Source: Tatlockia sp. (GTDB lineage Bacteria; Pseudomonadota; Gammaproteobacteria; Legionellales; Legionellaceae). Taken from it: a stretch of DNA of 61,417 nt. Position 1 is the stretch's first letter. Every line of letters starts with the position of its first letter. Made by a program: the position numbers and the translations under genes. The stretch spans positions 1 to 61,417 of the forward strand of contig JACCWI010000018.1 of assembly GCA_013697725.1 (NCBI GenBank). Reading direction: 5' to 3'. Shown piece by piece: positions 1-9,279 of this stretch. The notes below the pieces were generated by a model. That model was not told the origin of the DNA, made no database searches, and saw only the letters and a program-made list of their open reading frames with translations.

Positions 1-1809
1 ATCGTAAACCGTAACAGTGAATTGATTATTTTGATACTGGACAAGAACAGTGACCCAGTGCGCGGAACCAGTGACTTTATAGGGAATAAGCACTTGGCAT
101 GCCTGAATCTGGCCGCTTGATATGGACTCGATAACTGTTTCTAAATGCCCAAAACCCTCATCTTTTGAGGTCGCAGGTAGTACATAGGTGCTTAATACTT
201 GTAAATCTTGCCCATTCTGACCGGACAGGCAATAATCTTTATCAAGAAAAAATTGATTTTGTTTGAGCAAGGCTTTTATCAGAAGATCAATGTCCTCTCC
301 GCTATAATAGCCCTCGACAATATTCACTTGCGGAATACTGTCAGTTTTCTCCTCAACAGGCATCTGCTCTACAATTTGTTGCTGACTTATACTAAGCCAA
401 GGTTGCAGCTCCTGCTTATATAACTGATAAAGCGCTAAGCCCAAGGCTTTTTTCTGAGGCGCTTGGAAAAGCAAAAATAGCAAGAAAAGGCTATTTTCAA
501 GCAAAAGAGCTTTATCTTTTCCTGAATACTTTAAAATTTGGGCAAAAGGTTGGCACTCTTTTAAGTTTGGCGAGTGATCTATAGATAAGAAGTTGTAAAA
601 TTCCAACCATAAACTCACACTAGAACTACCAATTTTTTGAGCTGGATCTATGTCTACAGCATAGTCATCTTCACTTAAAAGCCAAAGCACCACATCAAGC
701 CAGGCATTTGAAGCCGTTAAAAGTTCTGTATAACCATTCTCACCAAATTTAATTAGCCTATTGTTATTCAACTGGGCGTCGGCATTTATTGGAACCGTGA
801 TTTCTTGTTTAAGCGCTATCGTAGTCTGGGGTTCATTAATCAGTTTTGGAATTATAGCGAATTGGGTTGCGTGATTTTCTGCCGTCGTTTCGCTAGCAGC
901 ATTAGCCTCAGCAGTAACTTGATTTATGATCAGTTGCTGTTCTTGGCTAAGGTAACAATCTATTTTATTCTTATGCAACTGATAAATAGCTAGGCCTAAG
1001 GCCTTCTTGTGGGGTAATTCGAAGAGCGAAAACAATAAAGATAGACTTTTCACGAGTACATCAGATTCTGAATTTGTATTGTGTAAAATCTTTAATAAAG
1101 GGGTGCATTTTGTCAAAATTAGTGGTGTATCAACAAACAAGAATCTATAAAAATCAAACAATAGACACAAATCCCACCAGTTATGGTGGTAAGCCCAAAA
1201 AAAAGCAGTATCGATTTCATTTTCACTAAAGGTAAATCCACTATCAAATAATAACCACCGCAGCACATTACTCTTGCCATTCACTCCTGCTATCCAAAAT
1301 AATGAATCGCCATGATTATTTACTTCATTAATCGAAGCTTCACCTTCTTCTAATAACCACTTTACTACATCAAGCTGATTTCTCGATGCTGCCATTAATA
1401 ATGCTGTGTTACCCTCATTATCTCTCTCATTAGTAGTTGCGCCCCCTTCATCGGACAACAACCATTGAACCACACTAAGCTCGCCTCTACATGCGGCCCA
1501 CAGTAGTGGTGTCCTACCCTGACTATCTGTTTCAGCAAGTGAGTTAAACTCCAACACTTTTCTTCTGATATAATCATCATTCGTACGTTGCACTCTAACT
1601 TTAGGAGGTTTTTGTAATGGCCTCATACTTTGAAAGTAAGAAGGTCTAGGTAAGGCTTTATATTGTCTAGGTATTCCATGAAATAGATTATCAGCCGAAT
1701 TTTCATTCGATAGATTAGGTTCAGTTGAGCTTGAAGAATTTGCTTCATCTACGGTCGTTTCAATTTCGGATTGATTAGAAAAGAAATAGTTTTTTATTTT
1801 TTTTAACAT
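1..1809 (-). CDS. Ankyrin-repeat protein with C-terminal CE-clan protease-like domain (partial)
   Basis: An open frame of 603 codons runs without a stop from the ATG at 1809 to the window edge, so the C-terminus is missing. A polar, Ser/Glu-rich N-terminus is followed by two or three ankyrin-like repeats (about residues 98-195; GRTPLLWAA, GNTALLMAA), a helical module (about 210-298), another ankyrin-like motif (NGYTELLTAS) and a second copy of that module (about 390-480). Near the edge lie GSAHW (His584) and VTVYD (Asp603). His-Trp followed about 17-20 residues later by Asp is the layout of CE-clan cysteine proteases (Ulp/SENP, ChlaDub, YopJ); the catalytic Cys would lie outside the window. 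AGAAT-type leader, ATG start. A secreted host-directed protease is an inference; the ankyrin call is firmer than the protease call. Confidence 0.75.
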   Translation of the reverse strand, partial: MLKKIKNYFFSNQSEIETTVDEANSSSSTEPNLSNENSADNLFHGIPRQYKALPRPSYFQSMRPLQKPPKVRVQRTNDDYIRRKVLEFNSLAETDSQGRTPLLWAACRGELSVVQWLLSDEGGATTNERDNEGNTALLMAASRNQLDVVKWLLEEGEASINEVNNHGDSLFWIAGVNGKSNVLRWLLFDSGFTFSENEIDTAFFWAYHHNWWDLCLLFDFYRFLFVDTPLILTKCTPLLKILHNTNSESDVLVKSLSLLFSLFELPHKKALGLAIYQLHKNKIDCYLSQEQQLIINQVTAEANAASETTAENHATQFAIIPKLINEPQTTIALKQEITVPINADAQLNNNRLIKFGENGYTELLTASNAWLDVVLWLLSEDDYAVDIDPAQKIGSSSVSLWLEFYNFLSIDHSPNLKECQPFAQILKYSGKDKALLLENSLFLLFLLFQAPQKKALGLALYQLYKQELQPWLSISQQQIVEQMPVEEKTDSIPQVNIVEGYYSGEDIDLLIKALLKQNQFFLDKDYCLSGQNGQDLQVLSTYVLPATSKDEGFGHLETVIESISSGQIQACQVLIPYKVTGSAHWVTVLVQYQNNQFTVTVYD

Positions 1810-1907
1810 ATAATTCTCCAGGAACTTGATTTAATATTTTACATTTTTTTCTAATTGAATCGTTGAAATAAAAAGCAGGTTTCTGAGCTCTGATAATTTG
1901 GTAAAAT

Positions 1908-1943
1908 AAAGCCAGGTGTTATAAAACTAACCCCTGGCTTTTT
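1908..1943 (-). terminator. Intrinsic terminator after the unknown gene at 1950-3401
   Basis: A 9-bp stem (AAAGCCAGG with CCTGGCTTT) brackets a 16-base loop. Read on the minus strand it sits just past the stop codon at 1950 and is followed by TTTATTTT. It separates the unknown gene from the ankyrin gene, so the two are probably separate transcripts. Confidence 0.75.
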
Positions 1944-1949
1944 AAGACC

Positions 1950-3401
1950 TTATCCTAATTGAGGTCTAGTACCTTTTGTTGGTGTTTCTTTCTGCTCGGA
2001 AAATTGAAGTTCACGTGAGTCGAATAGTCTAAAAATTGATGTGGGACCAAAGGAGACAGTCTTTGTTAATTCGGCAGTCGCAACCTCGCGTTCCGTTAAT
2101 TCGATAGTAACTCCATGATCTATTAAAGCGCGCGTTACCAGACTTAACTTTTCTTCAAGCTCTAATATTCTAGTTTCTGAATCCGCCCCGGAGATAAAAG
2201 TATTCACCTTCTCAATTATTGCATTACATTCTTGCATCACAATCGCTTCGACTGCATTTCTGAGTTCAGGTGATTCAAGTTCTTTCCATTCAACCAAGAG
2301 CATGTTTATGACGCGATTCTTAATTGATGCACCGAATTCTTTGTCACCTGTGTATCTATTTTCTAAATACTCGAGCACGGCATTTTCAATAAAATTAGGC
2401 ATTGAATCTGGAAAATCTTCCATGCTTTGCTTAAATTGAATAATAAGTTCCTGAGCGGCTTGTTCTTCAAACGCAGAAACCTGCTCCCGATCGAATTTAG
2501 TGCTTTGAATTGCTTCCAAATTAAATTGTTGAATAATATTAGGAATTTCATCGCCAAGCACGCCATTTTTGCACTCTGTCATTATTTTATGGAAGGCTTT
2601 GGTATAAGTAGAGGTCATATCAAAGGGTTTTGAGCCTTTCAATAAAATAGCAACCGTACTGGAAAAATAAGTCTCTAATTTTTTGTATTGACCTAGTGTT
2701 TCATTTCGCACCAAACCTAATAACATATCAATTACAGCAGATTCTATAGTTTCAGCCATTTGCTCGGGTAAATTACCTGAATGGTAGTTGTTGGACAACA
2801 AGGTATTTACATTTTTGACGAGTTTTTGTTGGATAGCATAATCGAAAGTTGAATTAGATTTCCAAGCAGTGTAAATACGGCCTTGAACAGTAGCATCAAT
2901 TAATTTAATTAAATCCTGCACTGATTTATCACCGTTTAACCACTGTGAATAAATAGCATTCAATTGTGTTTTTATATTCTCTAGCACATAATCATCTACT
3001 TCTTTAGCGCCATGTTGAGGAGAGTTTTGGATTAATTGAATAGCTTGGGCATTAAAAAATTGTTCAGCAGCTTCATTTTTTAACTTTCCTTCTTTCCAAA
3101 GTACAATGAGTGACTCTAGACCTTGTTTGACACTTTTTAGTGCGCCTTTTAATTCAGGATTAGTTTGGACTTTTTGCAGATAAGATTGTGCGTTCTCTAA
3201 CAAATCGCCAACTTCAACAATAGCACCTTGTTTTTTAAGTTCTTCAAGTGAAAACCCATAATCCTTGACCAGCAGATCTACAACTGAAACCAAACTGATT
3301 GCCGTTAAATTTTTCTTTTCCTTGAGAAAAGAGGCTAATTTATCGATTTTGTTGTGCTCGATATATTTATATACAGCTTCAGCTATTATTTTGTTAAACA
3401 T
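1950..3401 (-). CDS. Helical protein of unknown function
   Basis: 483 residues, not recognised. The sequence is almost entirely predicted-helical, acidic and rich in Glu, Gln, Asn and Leu. It has no signal peptide, no clear membrane segment and no catalytic motif that I can see. The section around residues 410-425 (ETRILELEEKLSLVTRALI) looks like a short coiled coil. The tail is polar, with Glu/Ser/Gln/Thr-rich residues before a basic-Pro end. A soluble all-helical protein without relatives, next to an ankyrin gene, fits a secreted effector or a lineage-specific cytoplasmic protein; the sequence does not decide. It starts with ATG after an A-rich leader (ttttaatcatg in reverse sense) and ends at its own terminator. 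Confidence 0.7.
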   Translation of the reverse strand: MFNKIIAEAVYKYIEHNKIDKLASFLKEKKNLTAISLVSVVDLLVKDYGFSLEELKKQGAIVEVGDLLENAQSYLQKVQTNPELKGALKSVKQGLESLIVLWKEGKLKNEAAEQFFNAQAIQLIQNSPQHGAKEVDDYVLENIKTQLNAIYSQWLNGDKSVQDLIKLIDATVQGRIYTAWKSNSTFDYAIQQKLVKNVNTLLSNNYHSGNLPEQMAETIESAVIDMLLGLVRNETLGQYKKLETYFSSTVAILLKGSKPFDMTSTYTKAFHKIMTECKNGVLGDEIPNIIQQFNLEAIQSTKFDREQVSAFEEQAAQELIIQFKQSMEDFPDSMPNFIENAVLEYLENRYTGDKEFGASIKNRVINMLLVEWKELESPELRNAVEAIVMQECNAIIEKVNTFISGADSETRILELEEKLSLVTRALIDHGVTIELTEREVATAELTKTVSFGPTSIFRLFDSRELQFSEQKETPTKGTRPQLG

Positions 3402-3597
3402 GATTAAAATCCTTAAAAAAAATTACTGGAATAGCTCAGATTACTTTCATAAGCTAGATGCCTATTTTAAGAACATCTAAATAATTTGATATCGGTAAAA
3501 ATCCAGATTGAAAAAGTTGAGATTTCAGTTTTTGATTTTTTAAAAGAGAATGTGTTTAGAGATAAAGACCAGCTTTCTAACTCGTGCTTAATGCGAT

Positions 3598-3623
3598 AGG
3601 CAAGACAGGTCGAAGTCTTGCCT
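3598..3623 (-). terminator. Hairpin downstream of the efflux operon
   Basis: AGGCAAGAC and GTCTTGCCT form a perfect 9-bp stem around an 8-base loop, 30 bases past the stop of the MFS gene. There is no T-tract on either strand, so it may be a transcript-end stabiliser or a factor-assisted terminator rather than a full intrinsic one. Confidence 0.45.
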
Positions 3624-3652
3624 CAATAAATTCTGAAGCGATCTAAAAAATT

Positions 3653-4849
3653 TTAAGAATCACAAATTTCGGCTTCTTTTTCACTAAAAAATTTATCTAA
3701 CAAGATAAGAACCGCTGTAATAATCCACATACCTATAAGCATACCCACATAGGCCTCAAGGGGATTTTTAGACCAATAACCCATCAATATTACCGAGGAG
3801 GCAGCCACGGATAAATTTATAAAACTCATCATTGAAGAGCAGCTTGCTTTATCGTCCAAGGCGTTAGAAGCTAAATAAGTACCGCCTGCAAACATAAAAC
3901 CACTAAACAAGTATAAACTTGCTGTGCTTAAAAAGAACCAGAGAGGCGAAATTGAATGCAGGATATTAAGGTCTAAAAGACTTAAAACACCAAAGGAACA
4001 ACAAAAAAACCCAAGTCTTACAAGTTCCTTAGGCGGCATTCGTTTAAATAAAGCCTTTGCCCAAAGCCCACCGAGAAGCATTCCTAACATATTCAGTAAA
4101 TTCCAATAACCGTATTCAGCCGGAGATAAATGAAAGAGATCAATTGTGATTTGCGGTGCTGCTGCAGAAAAGCAGTATGCCATGCTGGAACAGAAACCAA
4201 TCACCAGCGAAAACAAGACTAACATCTTTGAGTGAAGGACTTGTTTGTAGCCATCAATCACTGAGCTAAAATTTAAAGGTATCGATTTTTGTAAGGTTTC
4301 AGGAAAAAATACAGTACCCACTAAAGCTAGCAGTCCATGAACAAACAAAAAAGGAAAACAATAGATCCAATTGCCATATTCACTGATTAAACCGCCTAAG
4401 GTAACCGCGATCCCAATTCCTAATGTAAACACTAAAATAGTATAAGCCATGGCTGATTTACGCTGTGATTTATCAAGCCATTCATTAATAATCATATAGG
4501 TACAAGCTAATCCACTTGATGCGCCAAAAGCACTCACTAAACGTCCAATAAGGAGCAACCAAAAGCTGTTGGTCATCACGCTAACCATGCATAGTACTAT
4601 ACCCAATAAATTAATGGTCAAGCCTATACGAAAAGCGCTTAGGCGTCCCCAGCGATTTGCTAGTGGACCATAGATTAATTGTCCAATTACATAACCTATT
4701 AAAAAAATAGAAATGACCCAATCCACCTGACCTTTTTGCAAACCATAACTAAGCGCAATTTGTGGCAAGGCCGGAGTAATAAATGCAGCTGAAAAGGAAG
4801 GCAGAGAAATATAACTGAGTAATAAAGCAATTCTAAAATTAGAAATCAT
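3653..4849 (-). CDS. MFS drug-type transporter (Bcr/CflA-like DHA1)
   Basis: 398 residues with about twelve hydrophobic segments, the normal size for a major facilitator. The loop after the second segment (YGPLANRWGRLSAFRIG, about residues 61-77) is the MFS motif A with its G-x-L-x-x-x-x-G-R pattern, and the fourth and fifth segments carry the R/P/G pattern of proton-coupled drug exporters. The overall look is that of Bcr/CflA multidrug transporters in the inner membrane. It is the last gene of the pump operon, 95 bases after the RND gene. The substrate cannot be read from sequence; a short-chain metabolite or drug is most likely. The start follows a GATTACC leader with no strong ribosome site. 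Confidence 0.8.
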   Translation of the reverse strand: MISNFRIALLLSYISLPSFSAAFITPALPQIALSYGLQKGQVDWVISIFLIGYVIGQLIYGPLANRWGRLSAFRIGLTINLLGIVLCMVSVMTNSFWLLLIGRLVSAFGASSGLACTYMIINEWLDKSQRKSAMAYTILVFTLGIGIAVTLGGLISEYGNWIYCFPFLFVHGLLALVGTVFFPETLQKSIPLNFSSVIDGYKQVLHSKMLVLFSLVIGFCSSMAYCFSAAAPQITIDLFHLSPAEYGYWNLLNMLGMLLGGLWAKALFKRMPPKELVRLGFFCCSFGVLSLLDLNILHSISPLWFFLSTASLYLFSGFMFAGGTYLASNALDDKASCSSMMSFINLSVAASSVILMGYWSKNPLEAYVGMLIGMWIITAVLILLDKFFSEKEAEICDS

Positions 4850-4944
4850 GGTTATCCATAATATGTATCAGAGGCTATTAATCTTTTGCTAAGCGGAGTG
4901 CCCAAGCTTTTATTTTTGAGCATTGTAACGCAGCAGTCCATAGT

Positions 4945-7900
4945 TTAAGGTAATATTTCTTCATATTCCAGTCTGCCCAAGTCATCTTTTTTGGCATGAT
5001 CTGTAGCCAAAAGCATATACATTGCAGGTACAACAAACAAGGTAAATAAAGTGCCGATTGAAATTCCTGAAGCAATGACAAGACCGATATTAAAACGGCT
5101 TTGCGCACCCGCCCCAGTTGCAATAATCAAAGGTATGACACCTAAAACCATAGCTGCTGTAGTCATTAGGATAGGGCGTAGACGAATTGATGCAGCTTGT
5201 TGAATAGCAAGGGCTTTGCTTTTTCCGTTCGCTTGCAAATCGTTGGCAAATTCAACAATTAAGATTCCATGTTTGGAAATTAAACCAATGAGTGTGACCA
5301 GACCCACTTCACTATAAATATTAAGCGTCGCACCACCAATACCCAAGCTTACAAAAATCATAGCGCCACAAATGGACATTGGCACAGAGATTAAAATGAT
5401 TAGAGGATCTTTGAAACTTTCAAATAAAGCAGCTAAGGCGAGGAAAATAATTAATAAGGCAAAGAAAAAGGTAATAATAATTCCAGACCCTTCTTGTATG
5501 TATTGGCGAGATTGAGCCGCATAATCAATATAAAATCCTTGAGGTAATATTTCTGTGGCAAGCTCTCGCATCCTGGTTAAAGCATCAGCCATTGAAACGC
5601 CAGGAAATGCCACAGCAGAAACCGTGACAGAATTAAGTTGTTGGAAATGATTAAGTGACTCAGGAACTATTTGTTTTTTCAAACGGGCAATAGTCGATAA
5701 AGGTATGGTAGCTCCTGATGCCGTGTTAATGTAATAACGTAGAATTTCATCAGTATTTAGACGGGTATCGCGTTTGGTTTGAGGAATAACTTGATAAGAA
5801 CGTCCTGAATAATCAAAATAATTGATATAACCTTCACTTAAGGCACCAGCAAAGATGTTACCAAGATCTTGCATGGTTAACCCAAATTGCGAAATCTTGT
5901 CTCTATCTAAAATAAACTTAGTCTGCTGTTGATCAATTTTAAGATCCGGATCAAGGTATGCAAAAAGCCCAATATTGCCCAGTCTTTCTAAGAAATTATG
6001 CAGAACTTCATTTAGATTATCAAAATTTTCAGTGGTGTTTATAACAAACTGAATAGGCAAGCCGCTTCCACCTCCTGGCAAGGAAGGAAGCTGAAAAGCC
6101 GCTATTTTTGCTCCGGCAATTTTATTTAATTCTTTTTGAATCAAAGGCTGCAATTCATTGGAAGTTCGTGTTCGTTGATCCCAGGGTTTTAACACCATCC
6201 CAATAATGCCTTTATTGATACTCACTTCACCATCAACTTGGAAAATATGATCAGTTTCAGGGAATGTTCGAAAAATATCTCTAACCTGATTCGAATAAAT
6301 TTTAGTTTGACCTAAAGAGGCATTTGCAGCAGCAGTCACTTGAGCAATAATAATTCCTTGATCTTCTTGGGGAGCAAGTTCAGCGTCAGAAGAAACAAAG
6401 AGAAAATAGTTGGAGAGTAAAATAATTGTGGCGAAAACGGCGATCACCGGTAAATAGTTCAACGAGCGTTTTAAAACGCGTTCATAACCTTTTTCAAGCT
6501 GCTTAAATGAGTCATCAATTTTAATAAGGATAGGATTTTTTTTAGATTCAGCTTCTGTTTTTAAAAATTTTGCACACATCATTGGCGAAAGCGTTAAGGC
6601 AATTACCGCAGAAACAGTAACTGCAGCCACTAGTGAAAAAGCAAATTCGGTAAACAAAGCCCCAGTTAAGCCACCCATAAAACCAATTGGAACATAGACT
6701 GCAATAAGGACAACAGTGATTGCTATTATGGGGCTTCCCAATTCGCGCGCGCCCAAGATTGCCGCCTGAAATTTAGATTGGCCCTCTTCAATATGACGTT
6801 GAATATTTTCCACCACAATAATGGCATCATCTACAACTAAACCAATAGCTAAAACCAAGGCTAACAAAGTCAGCAAATTAATAGAATATCCCAACATCAA
6901 CATTATAAAAAAGGCACCTATAATTGATAGGGGAATTGCTACGAGAGGAATTATTACCGAACGAATAGAACCTAAAAAAAGAAATATTACGAGCGTGACG
7001 ATTAAAAACGCTTCAATTAAAGAGGTTACAACTTCACGGATAGATGATTCGACGAAAAGGCTGGCATCGTAGGTTATATTTGCCTTTAAACCTTGAGGTA
7101 GTTGAGCTTCTATCACAGGAAAAATTTTTCTTATATCAGAAATAACTGTTAAAAGATTGGCTGAGGGAGCTACTGTAATACCAATATAAACCGCTTTTCG
7201 ACCATCAAAACTGACCGTTGAGTTGTAATTTTGAGCGCCCATTTCGACCTCTGCTACATCCTTCAAACGTATAACGGCGCCATTTTTTGCTTTAACAATC
7301 ATTTTCTTAAATTGTTCAACATCCGTTAAATTGGTACTTACAGAAAGGTTTTGAATAAACATCTGCCCGTCAGTGCGTCCTGCTGCTGAGATAAAATCAT
7401 TATTTGCCAAAGCTTGGGAAACTTCTGCTGCAGAGATACCAAAACCTGCAAGCTTAACTGGATCAAGCCAGACTCTTAATGCAAAGGTTTGGTTACCTAA
7501 AATTTTCGCATTTTGAACACCGTTAACTGCTTGTAATTTAGGTTGCACAACACGGATTAGGTAATCAGTAATTTTGTTAATAGGCAGCTCTTCACTGTAA
7601 AAACCAATATACATCGAACTAATAGTCTGGCCAACGGATACAGTGATAACTGGCTGCTGGGAGTTTTTTGGTAGTTGATTGAGTACTGCATTCACCTTTG
7701 TGGTGATGTCAGATAATGCCTTTAAGGGATCATAGTTGAGTCTAAGATTAACAATTATGGTGCTAATACCTGAAATTGAAGAAGAAGTCATGTAATCAAT
7801 TCCATTTGCTTGCGCGATAGATTGTTCCATAGGCGTCGTGATAAAACCGGCTATAACATCAGGATCAGCACCAGTATATGTTGTTGAGACGGTAACAATT

Positions 7901-8028
7901 GCATTTTGAGTGAAAGGATATTGCATAATGGGTAATAAATTGATCGAGCGTAAGCCCAACACCAAAAGTAAAAGGCTGATTACTGTCGCTAAAACCGGTC
8001 GCTTGATAAAAATATCAGTAAACTGCAT
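4945..8028 (-). CDS. RND efflux pump, inner-membrane permease (HAE1 type)
   Basis: 1027 residues, the usual length for AcrB/MexB-like trimeric proton-drug antiporters. The N-terminal helix (IKRPVLATVISLLLLVLGL) is followed by the first periplasmic porter and docking loop, then helices 2-6 with GLVVDDAIIVVENI, whose paired Asp (D400, D401) are the proton-relay acids of helix 4. A second porter loop follows, then helices 8-12; GLISKHGILIVEFAN carries the helix-10 Lys. The pump takes amphipathic compounds from the periplasm and inner membrane. The adaptor gene lies 38 bases upstream and the outer-membrane channel before that, so the locus encodes a complete tripartite pump. It could also serve lipid or metabolite export, as related MdtB/VexD-like pumps do. 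Confidence 0.95.
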   Translation of the reverse strand: MQFTDIFIKRPVLATVISLLLLVLGLRSINLLPIMQYPFTQNAIVTVSTTYTGADPDVIAGFITTPMEQSIAQANGIDYMTSSSISGISTIIVNLRLNYDPLKALSDITTKVNAVLNQLPKNSQQPVITVSVGQTISSMYIGFYSEELPINKITDYLIRVVQPKLQAVNGVQNAKILGNQTFALRVWLDPVKLAGFGISAAEVSQALANNDFISAAGRTDGQMFIQNLSVSTNLTDVEQFKKMIVKAKNGAVIRLKDVAEVEMGAQNYNSTVSFDGRKAVYIGITVAPSANLLTVISDIRKIFPVIEAQLPQGLKANITYDASLFVESSIREVVTSLIEAFLIVTLVIFLFLGSIRSVIIPLVAIPLSIIGAFFIMLMLGYSINLLTLLALVLAIGLVVDDAIIVVENIQRHIEEGQSKFQAAILGARELGSPIIAITVVLIAVYVPIGFMGGLTGALFTEFAFSLVAAVTVSAVIALTLSPMMCAKFLKTEAESKKNPILIKIDDSFKQLEKGYERVLKRSLNYLPVIAVFATIILLSNYFLFVSSDAELAPQEDQGIIIAQVTAAANASLGQTKIYSNQVRDIFRTFPETDHIFQVDGEVSINKGIIGMVLKPWDQRTRTSNELQPLIQKELNKIAGAKIAAFQLPSLPGGGSGLPIQFVINTTENFDNLNEVLHNFLERLGNIGLFAYLDPDLKIDQQQTKFILDRDKISQFGLTMQDLGNIFAGALSEGYINYFDYSGRSYQVIPQTKRDTRLNTDEILRYYINTASGATIPLSTIARLKKQIVPESLNHFQQLNSVTVSAVAFPGVSMADALTRMRELATEILPQGFYIDYAAQSRQYIQEGSGIIITFFFALLIIFLALAALFESFKDPLIILISVPMSICGAMIFVSLGIGGATLNIYSEVGLVTLIGLISKHGILIVEFANDLQANGKSKALAIQQAASIRLRPILMTTAAMVLGVIPLIIATGAGAQSRFNIGLVIASGISIGTLFTLFVVPAMYMLLATDHAKKDDLGRLEYEEILP

Positions 8029-8066
8029 TCCTTGAATTCCTCAATCGCTTAGCTACTTAGGGATGT

Positions 8067-9200
8067 TTATTTATCTTTCAATCCTGGAGTCACTTCATTA
8101 GTTAACTGAATGCTATTGTTAATCACAATTCGCGAACCATTTTTAAGTTTAAGTTGCCCGCTAGTCACTACCGTATCCCCTACTTTTAAACCCTTTATAA
8201 CCGAAATCTGATCACCACGGGTTTCACCCAGGGTAACAAAGGCTTGCTCCACAGTTATGATAGGTTGATTTTTTTTATCTTTCTTACCACTGTCTTTTAC
8301 GATAAAAACAATATCCCCATAGGGATTAAAACTGATAGCTGATTGCGGAACTGTAATATAATTTTTAGGGTTAGCAATATCTACTGTTACATGAACAAAC
8401 ATTCCTGGCGTTAACAATGATTTGGGATTGGGTAGAGTAGCTTCAACAAGTACATTTCTCGTGCTTACGTCAATGGCAGGTTGGATTGTCGTAATTTTTC
8501 CACGAAATTTGCTAGTCGGAAAAGCATCAATGGTTAAATCAACCAGTTGATTTATTTTAAGTTGAGCTAAATCTTGTTGCGGCATGTAAAAATCGGCATA
8601 AATTGGATCGAGTGCTTGCAAAGTAGTCACTGTATTACCGACATTTAAATATTGACCGGGATTAATATTATTTATCCCTAAACGTCCGCTAAAGGGAGCT
8701 CTTATCGTCTTTTTTTCCACAGTTGCTTTTTGCTCTTCTACTTGTGCTTGTAGTTTTTTAAGATTCCATTCGTCTGTATCAACAACCTGCTTAGACACAG
8801 CCGTAGCGGCAAACTGTAATTTATCCCTCTGATAAGTAATTTTAGCCAATTCAACCTGAGCTTCCAAAGAATGCAAAAGCCCGATTTCTGTAGCTGCATT
8901 TAATTGTACTAAAATTTGACCTTTAGCCACTTCGGCTCCAGGAGTAAAATAGATAGTCTCTACCATTCCAGGAAGCTCAGTTGTGACATTAACACCAACA
9001 CGAGCCCGTAAAGATCCTACGGCATTTAATTTTGGTTGCCAAAGAGAAGAACTTACCTTCATGGTCGATACCGTGACAACAGGCGAGCTCACCTCTTTTA
9101 AATATTGCATTACCATGCGTGATTTAAAATATTTCCAGCCAAAAACAACCCCGAATAAAACGGCCACACAAATTAGCATTATAATCATTTGTTTTTTCAA
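8067..9200 (-). CDS. RND periplasmic adaptor (membrane fusion protein)
   Basis: 377 residues. An N-terminal uncleaved hydrophobic anchor (about residues 5-22) leads into the lipoyl/hairpin/beta-barrel arrangement of AcrA/MexA-like adaptors. Visible are the first lipoyl half (ELPGMVETIYFTPGAEVAKG), a short alpha-hairpin (about 95-165), the second half (RAPFSGRLGINNINPGQYL) and a C-terminal membrane-proximal domain (VVTSGQLKLKNGSRI). There is no lipobox, so it is likely held by the transmembrane anchor. It should bridge the permease and the channel. The hairpin is short, as in MdtA/VexC-like adaptors. Gene order channel-adaptor-permease with gaps of 79 and 38 bases supports co-transcription. 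Confidence 0.93.
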   Translation of the reverse strand: MKKQMIIMLICVAVLFGVVFGWKYFKSRMVMQYLKEVSSPVVTVSTMKVSSSLWQPKLNAVGSLRARVGVNVTTELPGMVETIYFTPGAEVAKGQILVQLNAATEIGLLHSLEAQVELAKITYQRDKLQFAATAVSKQVVDTDEWNLKKLQAQVEEQKATVEKKTIRAPFSGRLGINNINPGQYLNVGNTVTTLQALDPIYADFYMPQQDLAQLKINQLVDLTIDAFPTSKFRGKITTIQPAIDVSTRNVLVEATLPNPKSLLTPGMFVHVTVDIANPKNYITVPQSAISFNPYGDIVFIVKDSGKKDKKNQPIITVEQAFVTLGETRGDQISVIKGLKVGDTVVTSGQLKLKNGSRIVINNSIQLTNEVTPGLKDK

Positions 9201-9279
9201 GAAAATCTCTCTTAAAAGACAAAGTAAAATTTATCCAGATAATTAACACAATTATCTGACCATCCAAAACTAATTAGGA

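Noticed and set aside
4878..5123. 81-codon minus-strand frame at the end of the RND gene
   Set aside because: Overlaps the pump gene in another frame and has no family features.
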